From NCBI GenBank assembly GCA_015179125.1, contig WHVA01000019.1:372001-436000 (forward strand): a stretch of 64,000 bases of DNA, given 5' to 3'. Every line of letters begins with the position of its first letter. The stretch's first letter is position 1. Shown piece after piece: positions 1 through 11,063 of the stretch. This DNA is from Gautieria morchelliformis (taxonomy: Eukaryota > Basidiomycota > Agaricomycetes > Gomphales > Gomphaceae). A program made the translations under genes and the position numbers. Under the pieces are notes generated by a model. That model ran no database searches. It had not been told where the DNA came from and was given only the letters and a program-made list of their open reading frames with translations.

Positions 1-40
1 ATTTCATTCCGACTTGCTAGAGGCGTTATCCCTCCATATG

Positions 41-120
41 TATCCGAGTTCTGTCTGCTGTCTCGCTTCCACATGTGGCATGTGACATGTGGAGGTTAGA
101 CAGCAGACAAAACTCAGATA
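41..120. repeat. Imperfect inverted repeat (long hairpin)
   Basis: The arms at 41-76 and 85-120 are reverse complements with about five mismatches in 36 positions, around a short loop that itself contains ACATGT-type palindromes. It could fold into a long hairpin or be the core of a small MITE. No coding sequence overlaps it convincingly. Confidence 0.6.
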
Positions 121-122
121 CG

Positions 123-1159
123 TCAGACTGTCGTGAGTGCGAGTCCCCACTGCATCCAACGGAGCAGCATATAGCGAGCAGCAGGATGCAATTCAGGGAC
201 ACGGAAGCAGGAGACATAACGCAAGACACCTCATGGACGCTACCCAACCACCTCTCCCTATGGAAACTTATCCGCACCGGCCGGGTAGCCAGTGGGGAGC
301 AGCAGTGAGAGTATGGGCATGGCCATGAGGGGGACTGCGCAAGTCAAGGAGCCAATGAGAAGACCAACACGAAGGTCGCTCAAGGACGGGCCACCACGGC
401 GCAGGTTCAACGAGGCATGAGTTTGCTGCGCGAGGAAGCAGAAGCAGCGCAGAGACCGAGGGCTCCATGTTGCGCTGAGAGATAGCCAGCAGTTAAAAAA
501 TAGATCCCGCGCTTCAAATACATGAATATTAGCCGACCTCCCCTGTTTATGATGCACATTGCCTGGGAGATCATGATTGCGGTATTATTGACATTAAGTG
601 AGTGTTTGGACACACCGTTGTGAACATGAGAGAGCTCCAGCAGCTACAGTATCGGGAGCCCTCCAGGTTAGGCACGGCAGGAAAGGGTCGCCGGTGGCCA
701 TGTCGTGAATCGATATTACTGCGAGACCGCTCGCACACGTGCGGCCAGTGGACTAATACTAGCACAGCTGGCCAAGGTATTATGGGGATCGATCGAGCAA
801 CAAAGTTAGTGAAATTAGGATCGAAGAATAGGAACATATGGACGTACCGGGAGGGGCACTATCTCCGAGGCAGAGGGGATCGAAAGTGGAGTCGAAAGCG
901 TGGGCTACAGCTGGGGCACGTGTAGCTCAGCAGCTCCGTCACAGGACCCGCAGCCGCACCTAGTCCTCAAGGGGTCAACGACACGCTGCGGCGCGCTGGC
1001 ACGGCGTGAACGAAGGGGCACGGGGGAAGGGGGGATTAGCACACGGTAAGGAGACGATAGGAAGCAGACTTGTGAGCGAAGCTCAGCCGCCATCGCAGGC
1101 GCCACAAACTACACATACACGCAACCCGAGATCCATGCTCCCACCAAGTCGCCCGCACG
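123..1159. other. No recognisable gene
   Basis: Only short open frames occur on both strands, without recognisable motifs. The stretch is the flank into which the LINE (3' end at 1160) was inserted. Confidence 0.4.
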
Positions 1160-1185
1160 TTTTTTTTTTTTTTTTTTTTTTTTTT
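1160..1185 (-). other. A-tail of the LINE
   Basis: A run of 26 T on the plus strand lies 3' (minus strand) of the LINE ORF2, as expected for the poly(A) end created by target-primed reverse transcription. It fixes the orientation and 3' end of the element. Confidence 0.85.
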
Positions 1186-1386
1186 ATATCCAATTTATCG
1201 TCTTTTGGGGCCGAGCCCTATGTAAGACGGATTCTACAAATACCCAGTCGACAAGTGATTCCTTGCCCCCCTTTCGTTATCGGTCTCTGCTTGCGCTCAG
1301 TGGGCTAGGCCCCGAGCGATTCCGTGCCTGTGTGGGCGAGGGTTTGTATCTTTGCGCCTTGCGCCTCTGCTGTGCCTCCCTGTGTT

Positions 1387-4300
1387 TCAACCTCTCTCTC
1401 TGCCCTGCTCCTGTTGTAGCGTGAGGTCCCCATGCGTCCTCTCGAACCTGCGCGTTTCGCTGATATACTTGAACAGGTGTTTCATCGCTTTGGGTCTTCC
1501 CAGGAGCGTCCTCGTGGACTTCGCCTCCCTTCGCATCTGTCTCTCGAGCTCCTTCCTCGGCGCGTCATAGCCTGGGCATCTGAACAAGAAGTGGTAGACG
1601 GTTTCTTGGGCTCGGTTGCACGTCGGCATAACGGTGAGTTCGCCTTTCCGATCCTATGTAGGTGTTTGTTAAGGCCTATATGTCCTGTCCTGAGCTGCAC
1701 TAGTAAGCTGGCCTGTTTCCGAGGCAAACTCTGCTTAGCTTGTCATATGCATTGGACGGCATGGATGGACGGTCTTGTGCGCCATCGGAGCTCTAGGTGA
1801 CTTTGCAAAGGCTGCTCTGGCTGTCCGTTTGGTGTCCTGGTGATGTCCCTGGAGCTCGGCTGCTTTGCTTCTGGGCAATATTCCTCTGCACTCGATTGGT
1901 ATCAGCCTCTCTTCACTCGATGACCCCTTTGCCGCTTTTTTGGCTTCTGCGTCGGCCCTCTCGTTCCCAGCGATTCCTGCATGCCCGGGGACCCATCTCA
2001 TGAGCACGTTGACGCCTGGCTGCAGGCTTACCACTCCTTCGATTTGCCTGTGCAAAGCCTCTACCAGGTATTGTCCCGAGATCGCCCTTTCCTTCCTCGT
2101 CGTCTGTATCGCCGCTTGACTGTCGGTGACGATGACATACTTTTTTCCCCTCTCAGTGTTGAGGAGCTTTGCACCTATCGCGGCGGCTGTCAGCTCAGCT
2201 TCGAATACAGTGTGCTCACGCTCGGTGCCCATATACAGCCTAACCACCTTCACTGCCCTATCCCCTCTGTATAACACCGCTGCCGCTCCCACACCTCCTT
2301 CCATGCACGAGCCGTCCATGTAGACCTTGACATCCACTGCCTCTCTGTTGTTTTCTTCTGCAGCCTGGTCTTTATCCGGAGGGACTCGGGTCTTGAAGGC
2401 TGGGGTCCATTTGGGCCCGTAGATTACTGTTCTGATCTTTTCCATCCTCTCTGGCTGGAGCTCGAACGCGTGCAGGATTTCGTGAATGGGCGCTCTATGT
2501 CTCTTTATGTATCGCTTGGCCGCGGTGCGTACGTCGGAGGCCAGAGGGTGGCTGTCGGGGAGGCAGGCGAGTCTTAGTGCGGCTCTGTGAACTAGCTTGG
2601 AGACCAGTAGCGGGAAGGGCAGAAGGTTCGCGTGTGCGTCTAGTACGTCGTTCGCCGTTGACCTCATGGCTCCCGTTATCATGATTGCGCTTGCCGCTGT
2701 ATTCTAGCCAGCTTGTTTATGTATCCCCTGGTCCCTTTTGTGTGCTCTGAACCTGGCACGAGGAAAACGTCAGCAGCGTACATCATCTTCGGATTGCGAC
2801 TGTTAAGTAGTATCGTCTCATGTACTTAGCTGAGACTCCTTTCGCTGGCCTCGATAGTCTCCTGTACTGGGCGATGTATTTGTCACCTTTCTTGAGCGCG
2901 TGGTTGACCTGCTCTTTGAAACGTAGTTCCTGATCCACGACGACTCCCAGGAATTTGTGCGAGCTTGCCGGCTTTATGCAGTGAGTCCCGATCGTTATGC
3001 TTGGCCTCACGATCGGTCTGGTTTTCTTGGCATTGGTGGGTCTTTCCTCTGCGCCTAGTCAGGCCCATCAGCCCGAATTTGTCCAGGGCAAAGTCGCATT
3101 GGTGCACGCTGGCCCACTCATTGGCGCCCCCGGCCTTGTCATGATGTCTGACAGTTTGCCGAAGGCCTCCTCAAGATCGACGCCTTCTGCCATGATAGTG
3201 GTGTCGTCTACGAAACCCACACAACCTTCGCCCTCACCGCGCCGCACTACTTCGAGCAGGTCAGCATTGTAGAATTGTAAGCTACTGCGGATACCGGGCA
3301 TCCTTGGTCCATCCCTGCTCTATCGGCATGGCCTGTGTGCTATGGTCGTCGAAGCTGATGACCGTGCTCCTTCCCTCCACCCTTCTTTGTATCCACCTAG
3401 TGTACTCTTCGGGAACACCCCTCCGTCTCATGTTGTGCACTAATCGTCAAGGACAATGCTCGGGAAAGCTCCCTTTATATCCAGGAAAAGCACCCCTAGT
3501 ACTTTCCCCTTCCTCCATGCGCGCTTTGCAGCCCCTATGGTGTAGTGGAGGGCATCAGTGGTTGTTCTTCCAGGGCGGCACCCGTAGTGGTTGTCCGGGA
3601 GTAACTGGTAGTTTCAGCCATCTTGACCAGGTCCTCTGTGACGCAAGCCGACAGGACCTTCCCTATCGTGTCGAGGAGCGCTATGGGCCTATATGCCCTG
3701 GGGACTGCGTAATCGGCCTTCCCCGCTTTCTTAGTACTTTGGTGATTGAGTCCCTCCATTCCGACGGGTATGTGTCGAGACTGAAGGTAGCTCTGTACAA
3801 AGGGCCTAGAAACGGTAGTAGCACGTCAATACACTGCTTAATGACGATATTGGGGATACCATTGGGCCCCGGTGCCTTGAAGGGGTTCAGCCTGTCCACG
3901 GCTCGACGTATTTGGTCGTCGGTAACAGGCTGAAAATCGAATGCGGGGGTGGGGTATTCGAAATCTGCTGGTACTTGGTCCGCCTCTGCTCTGGTCTTTG
4001 GAAAGAAAGCAGTGAACAGCATTTCTGCTTTTTGTTCATTTGTGCTGGCCACCCATTTGGTGCCGTCGTCGCGCCTGGCTGTGAGTGTCGGGACCCTTGC
4101 CTGCCCGCCGTCAGTCGCGTCTGCCGACGCGTACCGGTGCGCTGTCCATACGGTTTTTTCGTCTATCTCTTCGAGAAAGGCGTCCCAGTGCAGCTTTTTG
4201 TTTCTTTCTATGGCATCGGCGTACTGGTTCCTGGCGATTTTGTAGTCTTCGTGGGCTTTGTCTGTTGGTTCCCCCCGCCTCGCGTAGGCTTTTCTTCCCA

Positions 4301-5327
4301 GACTCCTGGAATTGGATCTAAGCTTAGTTAGTTCCCTGGACCACCATCTTTTCATATAAGGGGACGGCTTAGTCTTGGGCGCAAGTTCCTCTGCTGTTTC
4401 CAGTATTGCTGTGTTTATCTCCCTGAGGTGATGTCGGAAAGCCAGTTTGTCTGTGGGTGTCGGATCGGGGATGCTGTCTTGCAGGCGTTCTCCGAGCTTT
4501 TCATTGAAAACCTTCCAGTCTACCTCCCTGTAGTTGGGCCTTGGGGTGTAGCTGACCGTTGCGAAGGATGTATCGATTACCGTGTCTATTGGAAGGTGGT
4601 CGCTCTTCACTGGCATCTCCTCCGGCACTGTTTTACAACTGATCAGCCTCTCTAATAGTATAGTGGAAATGAAGACATTATCGGTTCTCGTGTAGTTTCC
4701 TGTGGACAGGGCTCGCAACGTGGGTATGGCCCTAGGTAGCGCCATTTGCAAGTCTTGTTCTGCGATTGCCTCTAGTAGCAGTTGTGCTGCATCCAGATTG
4801 CTTCTGGTAAAGAGGTGTGCGTTTCGCTCGTCATCCCACAGCGGGTGGTGGCGGTTGAAGTCGCCGAGCCATATGACTCCTTCAATGTTCTCCTCTTCTG
4901 TTTGATTCTGCTCTGCTCGATCTTGCATGTATCGTCGTATGTCACGTACACTGTCTGAGTTAGTGCAATCACAGTATATGTTGAAAATTAGGACTACACC
5001 CGTTTCTGTATGCATTTTTATCGCTGTAATCTCTGACGAGCCTACTTCGATTGCCGGCCATGCATTTGTTGCGATTTTCTTGTTGACAAGCATGGTAGAT
5101 CTGGTGCGCTTGCCCTTGTCCTTGTAATGGGATCCTGGGTAGACGGAGTACCAATGCGGCGATGCTCGAGCGTTCCCTAGGAAGTCCACGTATGGTTCCT
5201 GCATGGCTATTATGTCGTACCTGTCGGGTGGGCATTTTGTCAGTAAGTCTGTGACCGCGGTGAGGGATTTATTCGTGTTCTGTTGTCTTATCCGCAAGGT
5301 TTTTCTCTCTTGTGCCTCGTTATTCAT
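1387..5327 (-). pseudogene. LINE ORF2: endonuclease / reverse transcriptase / RNase H
   Basis: Starts at 5327; its ATG overlaps the ORF1 stop as ATGA, suggesting termination-reinitiation. The first ~250 residues are an endonuclease/exonuclease/phosphatase domain with MQEPY, GDFNRHHPLWD, RTDN and SDHLPI. The reverse transcriptase follows (about 4000-2780), with an FVDD catalytic box near 3200. RNase H (2682-1735) keeps YMDGS, FEAELTAA, VTDSQAA and GNERADAEA, that is all four acidic residues. The C-terminal piece (1629-1387) has the Cys-His-Cys motif (CNRAQ...HFLFRC) usual in this clade. Frameshifts near 3725 and 3590 and several in-frame stops between 3535 and 2690 break the RT, so no functional polyprotein is made. 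Confidence 0.88.
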
Positions 5328-6922
5328 CCATGGCGCAGGCTTTGGTGGTCTTCCTCTCGTTGTTGGTCATCTATCTGGCTCCCTCCTATTCCGAACTCGT
5401 CTAGCCTTCGCTGTCTGTCTCCTTGTCCAGCCCAGCCCTGGTCTCTGTGCCCCCTCGGCGGGTTAGCCCCTCTTCCTTCGTTGTGGCTGTGCCTCCCTGT
5501 GTTGGTGCTCAGGCCTCGGGTGTTAACAGGATCTGGCGGCGCATGCCATCCCGGTACGCCACGCAGGCCTGTCATATTGGTAGGGATCCCCGTTTCTACG
5601 CCTGTGTCCGCAGTTCCCTGCTGTTCCCACATCCACGGATTCTCGTCAGGGAAATACTTGTACGTGTGCTCAGGGTCGTTTCTCTCTACTGTCTGGCATG
5701 CGGCTCTGAAGCTGGGGAAGGTGCAGTCCCATGATGTGTGGCCGTGCGTGTCGCAGCTCGCGCAATGGAATTTGTCCGGGTCAGTTTCCTCGCAGTCTGC
5801 AGTCCTGTGCTCCTTTCCGCACGTCCCGCACCTGTTGGGGCCGGGGCAGTCAGCTGCCATGTGCCTGGTGTTGTACTTCTGGCATTTGAGGCACTGACGC
5901 GGCTCCCTCTTCATCCTTCTCGCCCAGGTACGTTTCCCAGCTATTATCATTCCCTCTCAGATGCTTTGGTTCGCCGCTTCAGTTGTGGTGAATTTTGCGA
6001 TCAGGTGCGCTGTTTTTTGTCCAGCTGTTCTTCTGTGGGCCGGCTTTATCCATCGTGTCGCTATGAGGGTGCCGCTTGGCAGCCTGGAGTCGCGTTCTAT
6101 CTTTCTCATCTCGGCGAATGCTTCCGGTGAGTGGCTGACGGGTACGTATTCTATGATGACTGACAGCGCCCTGTCTTTGATTGTGGCCGTCGCGCTGAAT
6201 TTTTCCAGGAATGTCGCCTTGTTGGCCTGTATCCATCTTGCCGCCGTGTTTGTGGTGAGATCGAAGACAATCCCTCCATTCGCTAACTTCTTGACCCCTA
6301 TGAAGCACATCTCTCCCACGTTCTCCGGTGTTTCGATCTCGTTCGCAGCTTCGTTTGCTTTGGCGACGAGCTCCTGCTCGTTGAGTTCGTCGAAGGCATT
6401 TTTCTCTGCCCGTGGATCGCTGTCTATCAGGATTTGGCGTTCTCTAGCCCGTGCTTTGGCAAGATTGGTGGGGTGTGAAAGTGGTACATTACCTCGTAGT
6501 GCAGCCGCGTATGTCACTCTGCTCCCCCCGTGTTCCTCTTCTCTGCTCATCTCTCTTCGGCTCCCGTGTGCTTCGCTCATCTGTCTGGCTGCCTCTTGCG
6601 CCGTTACTTGGGCGGCTTCTGTCAGATTCATCGCCGTCTCCGAGACCTCCTCCATCTTGTCCAAGACCGACTTCATCCTCTCGCCCATGTACATCGCGAC
6701 TGTCTCCCCCATGCTCTTCGCTGCTTCTTCCAACATTAAAATGGCTATTGCTCTGGCGCCCTCTTGCAGAGTTTTGACCGTTGCGCTATGGGCTAGCGAC
6801 AGGAGGGTGTAGCTGAGTAGTTCCGTGGTAATGGGTTCGTCTCTTGCGAAGTAGCCATTCCTGTCTAGATAGGTGCGTGCTCCTTCTTTGGTGCGGACGG
6901 CTGCATACGGATCTGCTAACAA
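5324..6922 (-). pseudogene. LINE ORF1 (gag-like, three CCHC zinc knuckles)
   Basis: About 530 codons in one frame, interrupted once by TGA near 5955 (after ANQSI, before EGMIIAGKR), probably CGA to TGA. The N-terminal half is hydrophilic with a predicted helical stretch (METHYLaccepting-like repeats are not evident). The C-terminal part has three knuckles: CLKC...H...C, CGTCGKEH...C and CASCDTHGH...C, which bind nucleic acid in LINE ORF1 proteins. It would package the element RNA. The stop overlaps the ORF2 start at 5324-5327. Apart from the nonsense codon the frame is intact, so the element decayed mainly through point mutation. Confidence 0.85.
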
Positions 6923-7149
6923 CTCCGCTCTGGACTTGCTGCCGCCTTGCTGGTTGCTGGCTCAAGTTCGGGGTTGCGACGCCGCGTTTGGTGGGGGGTC
7001 TGTGCTGGATGGCATGGCGCGTTTTTGTGGCGAGTGTGTGCGAGTTATCACAGCGATGTGCTAGCGATGCTCTGTACTCGGTTTTGGGTGTTGGATGTGT
7101 AGAGGATAGCGTTTTGTAAAATTTTGGTATGGTGGTTAGCGTGAGAAAG

Positions 7150-7720
7150 TGTGCCCACCCATGTTGAGTGAGTTGAGATACTCCACAGGATACACATTGT
7201 CCTCTTCATTTCCTTTGACCAAGTCTGCACTGGGATAGAGACACTCATCCCCAGGGAATACATTGAGCACCTCAGCATTAATCCCATCCATTTCCATATT
7301 GCGAGGGCAAAGGATGGCACATTCCAAAAAGTATTTGTCTTGGAGTTCCTCCCCAGTACCAATGTTAGGATAAATAGCTGCAATGAGATCTGAAACCTGT
7401 GGTCCACAGATCATGTGCTGAGGAAATGTCAAAGAATTGTCCAAAGGGAGATCCTTTCCCTGACCACCATCAGAGAGCCACTGAGAAAATTGTTCACTCT
7501 GGGGATCATGAGGGTCCACCTGCATATTTTGAGTAAGATGGAGGACCTTGACATGATGCCACAAAGGAGATCTTTGGATAGAAGCACCCACGATCTCCTC
7601 CTTGTTACCTTGAGGAACGACAGGCAGAGTTTGCTGGAAATCTCCACCCCAAGCCACAGTAATACCACCGAATGGATGATCTGGATGCTCTAGGACATTC
7701 CTGCCTGAGATTCTATACAT
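7150..7720 (-). pseudogene. Helitron PIF1-like helicase fragment
   Basis: About 190 codons resembling the middle of the Helitron RepHel helicase. Visible motifs are WGGDFQQTLPVV (the GGD-FQ-LPV box of PIF1-type helicases), an LWHHVKVLHLTQNM stretch, and PGDECLYPSADLV...EYLNSLN near the end. Homology stops abruptly after SLNMGG at about 7150, exactly where the LINE 5' region begins, so the helicase was truncated there. The upstream (N-terminal) side also ends at 7720, without the Walker A region. It is a dead fragment of an autonomous Helitron; the minus orientation matches the neighbouring LINE, probably by chance. Confidence 0.82.
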
Positions 7721-8159
7721 GTTTCCTAACTATTTAAGTAGTTTGGAACGAAGCTATACTAAGATATAGATGGAAAGATGCTTGTGGAGCGAACAGATGC
7801 CGCCGGTGCATGATATATGCACCGCTGGAGTATGTACGTATCTGTCCATTAGGTACTTCTACCTTAAACTGTGGAGCTTTCTATACTATTGTGGAGCTAC
7901 TGCATTTATTCAGGAACGATGGTTCGCCTCCCACGCTCCATCTTGGATCTGTACCTTGAGCAGCCCCGGAACCTGGCTCAGTGTTAAAGGGGCCAGCTAG
8001 ATGCACGCACATCTGATAATGCATGCGCATGCAATAGATCCCAGGTCAGGAACTCACATATGCACGAGTATGAGTCGAATGTACTAGGATAGGGCTTGAC
8101 ATTCCCATCCATAATATAACAACTCCCACTTGTCCTACCCCACCCCACTCACTAACATC
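7721..8159. other. No recognisable gene
   Basis: AT-rich sequence without a supported ORF. A degenerate string near 7987-8003 (TTAAAGGGGCCAGCTAG) recalls the hairpin-CTAG end of the Helitron at 16741, but the palindrome is not preserved. Confidence 0.3.
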
Positions 8160-8630
8160 CTAACCACACGCTCCATCCACACCTCCCCTCCCCTCCCCTC
8201 CCCCACCCCCCACTAGCCGTAATGCATTCACATCATCCTCCCCCACGCACCTTTTTGCCTCTGTGCCCACCACCGCAAGCTCACGCATCAGTGGCCTCAG
8301 TGCCTCCACGCGGTCCTGCAGTGTCAGCTCATGTCCTATCATGCTGAACACAGCGTGGCAATGGTAAGGGATGTGAGGGTGACACGCTGGAGAAGTAGGC
8401 ACATGCAGGGTCAGTGGTGAGGAGGTGGAGGGAGGGTGGTTGGCAAGGGTGGCAAAGAGGGTTTTGCGGAGGAGCATGAGGGCAGAGGTGGTTTGGTAGA
8501 GGGTGCGGGTGTGGTGCACGCTGCTGCTGGCCTCAGGCTTGGGGGGTTCGGCATTGGGCTTTTCTCCCAGTCTGGAGGATATGTTGGATTTTTCAGATGA
8601 AGTGTCTGAAGTAAGTAGTGAGGAGCACAT
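8160..8630 (-). CDS. Hypothetical ORF, 156 codons
   Basis: I do not recognise this product. The ORF is open for 156 codons, with a Ser/Pro-rich N-terminal half, a more normal-looking stretch (IGHELTLQDRVEALRPLMRE), and a Gly-rich end created by CCTCCC simple repeats at 8183-8208. It has no neighbour on the same strand that suggests an operon or function. The low-complexity end and isolated position make it doubtful as a gene; it may be a remnant of a Helitron-captured exon. Confidence 0.2.
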   Translation of the reverse strand: MCSSLLTSDTSSEKSNISSRLGEKPNAEPPKPEASSSVHHTRTLYQTTSALMLLRKTLFATLANHPPSTSSPLTLHVPTSPACHPHIPYHCHAVFSMIGHELTLQDRVEALRPLMRELAVVGTEAKRCVGEDDVNALRLVGGGGGEGRGGVDGACG

Positions 8631-8639
8631 CTTCTGGTT

Positions 8640-9744
8640 GTAAGTGCATTATAATAATATATTGCACATCTACACTAATTCGTATCCAGACCTGCTTTCT
8701 ATTCTATTTCCCACACATCATCAAATATGTGCCAACTGCCCAGATCTATCGTCAGATAGTGGTTCACCTGGCAACCCAATTCCTGAAGCCATGGAGCTCC
8801 ATCCTTGAAGTTCTGCTGAGGTCAAAAGCTGGGGCAAGGTGTGTATGGGTGATGGTGGCAATTGCATCCAAATGAGTACTGCCAGAATGATGATCACAGG
8901 CTGAGACCAGTCTTTCATTCGAGTAAGTATCTCTCATATCACCTTTTTTATTGTTGTCTAATTGATGTTTATATGAATTAGTTTGATCTACTTGTCAACA
9001 TTCATGCCAACAAACCAAAGTGACCTTTGCTATTCAAAACCTAATGTTTCTATGGACAGCTGCACCATATATTCGTGGTGAATCTACCCGCTGAACCCCT
9101 CTTCGAGCCACTGCCCACCACATGCCTCCTTGCAGCTGTGCAGAGGTGTGACAGGTGGAGACAATGTGATGCTTGAATATGTTACCTACATGAGCATGCG
9201 ACCGCAAATGGAAGTCATAGAGCTCACGGCTATTAGCTGTATGGTCAGTCGTGTGAATGTAAACAATGGGGAATAATCGACAGAAATAAGGGCTTGGTAC
9301 ACCCTGCATTTATAGACAACCCTGAGACAGTCGCCATAATGGACATGTAGAGTATATATTGATAATGGACAGTGTTTCTACAAGTGAAGCCCTAACCATT
9401 TGATATGAGCAACTTGCGAGTGGTGGGTTCAATATTTTGCTGGATGCTGCTCCAACAATGCTCGGGTATTCCAACTTATATTCTGGTGGGCTGTCCACAT
9501 AGTATATACATGTGATGCTACCCTGAACTCTCCTGAGGTTCCACACTTTGATTAACTGGTGTTTGCACGACAAAACTGACTGGATAATCTAAGGCTAGTT
9601 TGTGGCTGAGGTGACCCCTTGAACCATGAAAAAAATACGTGGAAAAATACGTGGACCACAATATGATGGGAATTACACTTATATGGATTATATCATGGAC
9701 TCCCCTGGTACTTCTGCTGGGGATTTTTCCCACAGTGTCTATCC
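8640..9744. other. No supported gene
   Basis: Short minus-strand frames occur (for example 9034-9309 and 9310-9573), but none shows a recognisable domain. The AT content is higher than in the flanking coding regions. Confidence 0.3.
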
Positions 9745-10034
9745 AACTCCATCTGATCACACTGATCCCTTAAGGACATGACTGCAGTATGGTATACAAC
9801 TGCTACTGTTAATGTGCTCTTGCCTGCCATAAGAATCCACCGTTCTATAACCAGCCATGTCCAATATTATTTGTATTCTAACCAGGTGGGGATTGTCAAG
9901 GTTGTATAGCCGCTAAGCATCTTGAATTGCACTTATCACCCTGTGCATCCAGCATAAAGACAAGATTATTCAGAGTACGATGAGGAGAATTCTACTTACA
10001 GATCACAGAAGAGGTGTAATCGTGCCATGAGAGT
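9745..10034 (-). repeat. Displaced 3' flank of mucin-like gene copy C1
   Basis: This stretch is closely similar to 51455-51785, which lies directly 3' of gene copy C2. In C2 the sequence runs on without a break into the coding tail. Here it stops at 10034-10040 and the homologous remainder resumes at 17876. The two halves are separated by the 7.8 kb inverted-repeat element, which therefore inserted into the 3' end of C1. Confidence 0.8.
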
Positions 10035-10041
10035 CAGAACT
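10035..10041. repeat. Target-site duplication, left copy (CAGAACT)
   Basis: CAGAACT at 10035-10041 recurs at 17876-17882 immediately outside the right inverted repeat. The uninterrupted paralogous locus (about 51779-51787) has the string once. The duplication is 6 or 7 bp, depending on whether the element starts with T or A. Confidence 0.8.
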
Positions 10042-10140
10042 ATGCAAAGCCAGACTGGACAGCTCCATTTTTAGCTGCCACACCACCGTTCCGGGCACGA
10101 TTTATCAGCGGATGAGTCGGCATGGGCCTTAGACCCCAGA
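10041..10140 (+). repeat. Left terminal inverted repeat
   Basis: Begins TATGCAAAGCCAGACTGG. The reverse complement of 17775-17875 begins TATGGAAAGCCAGACTGG, and the match continues, with scattered substitutions, through TTTATCAGCGGATG and TTAGACCCCAGACA. Confidence 0.85.
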
Positions 10141-10249
10141 CAGTAATACCTCAATACATAATTCTATACTTATTGCAGGCCGGCGCGTCATTACCTCGAC
10201 GCCTTGTTGACGCATCACTGTTGCACAACAGTGACGCCGTGCCAACTGC

Positions 10250-10806
10250 TACATCGTTGTACCGCCTACTCTTTGATTGATTATCTTGGGACTGGTCTAA
10301 TATCAGGTAAGAATAACTTTGGTTTCGTGTCTGTATTGACGCTTAACATTCAGTAGTTGTTGCCACTAGTTTCTCGATGTCTCCTGCAAGGTCAGTACTT
10401 CTACTATCACTGAAGAGTATCATAGCTTCCTAATGTTTTCGTCACCGGGCAGATATTTGACACTGTGTGTAGCGACGGCACATGCTCGTCCACTACGTTG
10501 TCTGACGGCACTGTTGTTCGTCATGCATGCCCTGAGGCCTATGGCAAACCTCTCGGTAAGATATGCCCTGGCACTCCCAACCAACTAATCAGCTGATCCT
10601 TCTACAACAGGTACCGCTCTTGTTTGTTCCTTCCTGGAAATGTTTTTATCCTTTGTCCATCACAACACTGTTCCCGCCGGTGACCACAGGTAGAATTTAA
10701 TGCCTTCACGAAATAACAGCATTACTTACGGGGCGCATACGTTACAGGTATGGTGGCCCTTCTGATCGGCAGCGCTCTCGTCGGTGCCTCAGGCGCACTT
10801 AACTGA
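10250..10806 (+). pseudogene. Membrane-protein gene remnant, LrgB/LrgA-like (tentative)
   Basis: Five pieces join in one frame with GT-AG introns and matching phases: up to 10306, 10354-10390, 10453-10555, 10611-10689 and 10748-10806 (TGA). The product is strongly hydrophobic, with stretches such as DYLGTGLIS, RPMANLSVPLLFVPSW and MVALLIGSALVGASGALN, suggesting several membrane spans. The LSVPLLFVP-type string is reminiscent of fungal LrgB-like (plastidial glycolate/glycerate translocator related) membrane proteins, but this is from memory and weak. No start codon or N-terminal half is visible, so it is a 3' gene fragment carried in the element. Phase-consistent splicing is the best evidence that it was once a real gene. 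Confidence 0.4.
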
Positions 10807-11063
10807 GGGGGTGGAGCAATATCCCACATGCTTGGTCGCGGCGTGGAATTCAATTCGAGGATCCCAAAAAACAAAAACAGGTCCTAGGTGAACATGTTCC
10901 ACTGCATTATAAAAGGCATCGAAGTAGATATAATACTGTACGTCAAGTGCAATTAAAACTGTGTGACAAAAAAAAAAGGTCCGGTTGCATTATCAGCCAT
11001 CACAAAAAATATGGCTAAGTCAAATTCAGTGTTTGGTCAAAAAAAAAAACCCCAAGTCATGTG

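Larger units (their letters stand above)
1160..7140 (-). mobile_element. Tad1/I-like LINE (non-LTR retrotransposon), degraded
   Basis: On the minus strand the order is: 5' leader (about 7140-6923), ORF1 with three zinc knuckles, ORF2 with apurinic endonuclease, reverse transcriptase, RNase H and a C-terminal Cys/His motif, then a 3' UTR and a 26-nt A-tail (T run at 1160-1185). This is the layout of Tad1-type LINEs of filamentous fungi. Nonsense and frameshift mutations in both ORFs make it inactive. The 5' boundary is inferred from where Helitron helicase homology stops (about 7150). I could not find a target-site duplication, so the 5' end may be truncated or the flanks rearranged. Confidence 0.88.

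Noticed and set aside
5961..6812. 283-codon plus-strand ORF opposite LINE ORF1
   Set aside because: Antisense of a gag-like ORF with zinc knuckles in the following frame; no homology of its own.
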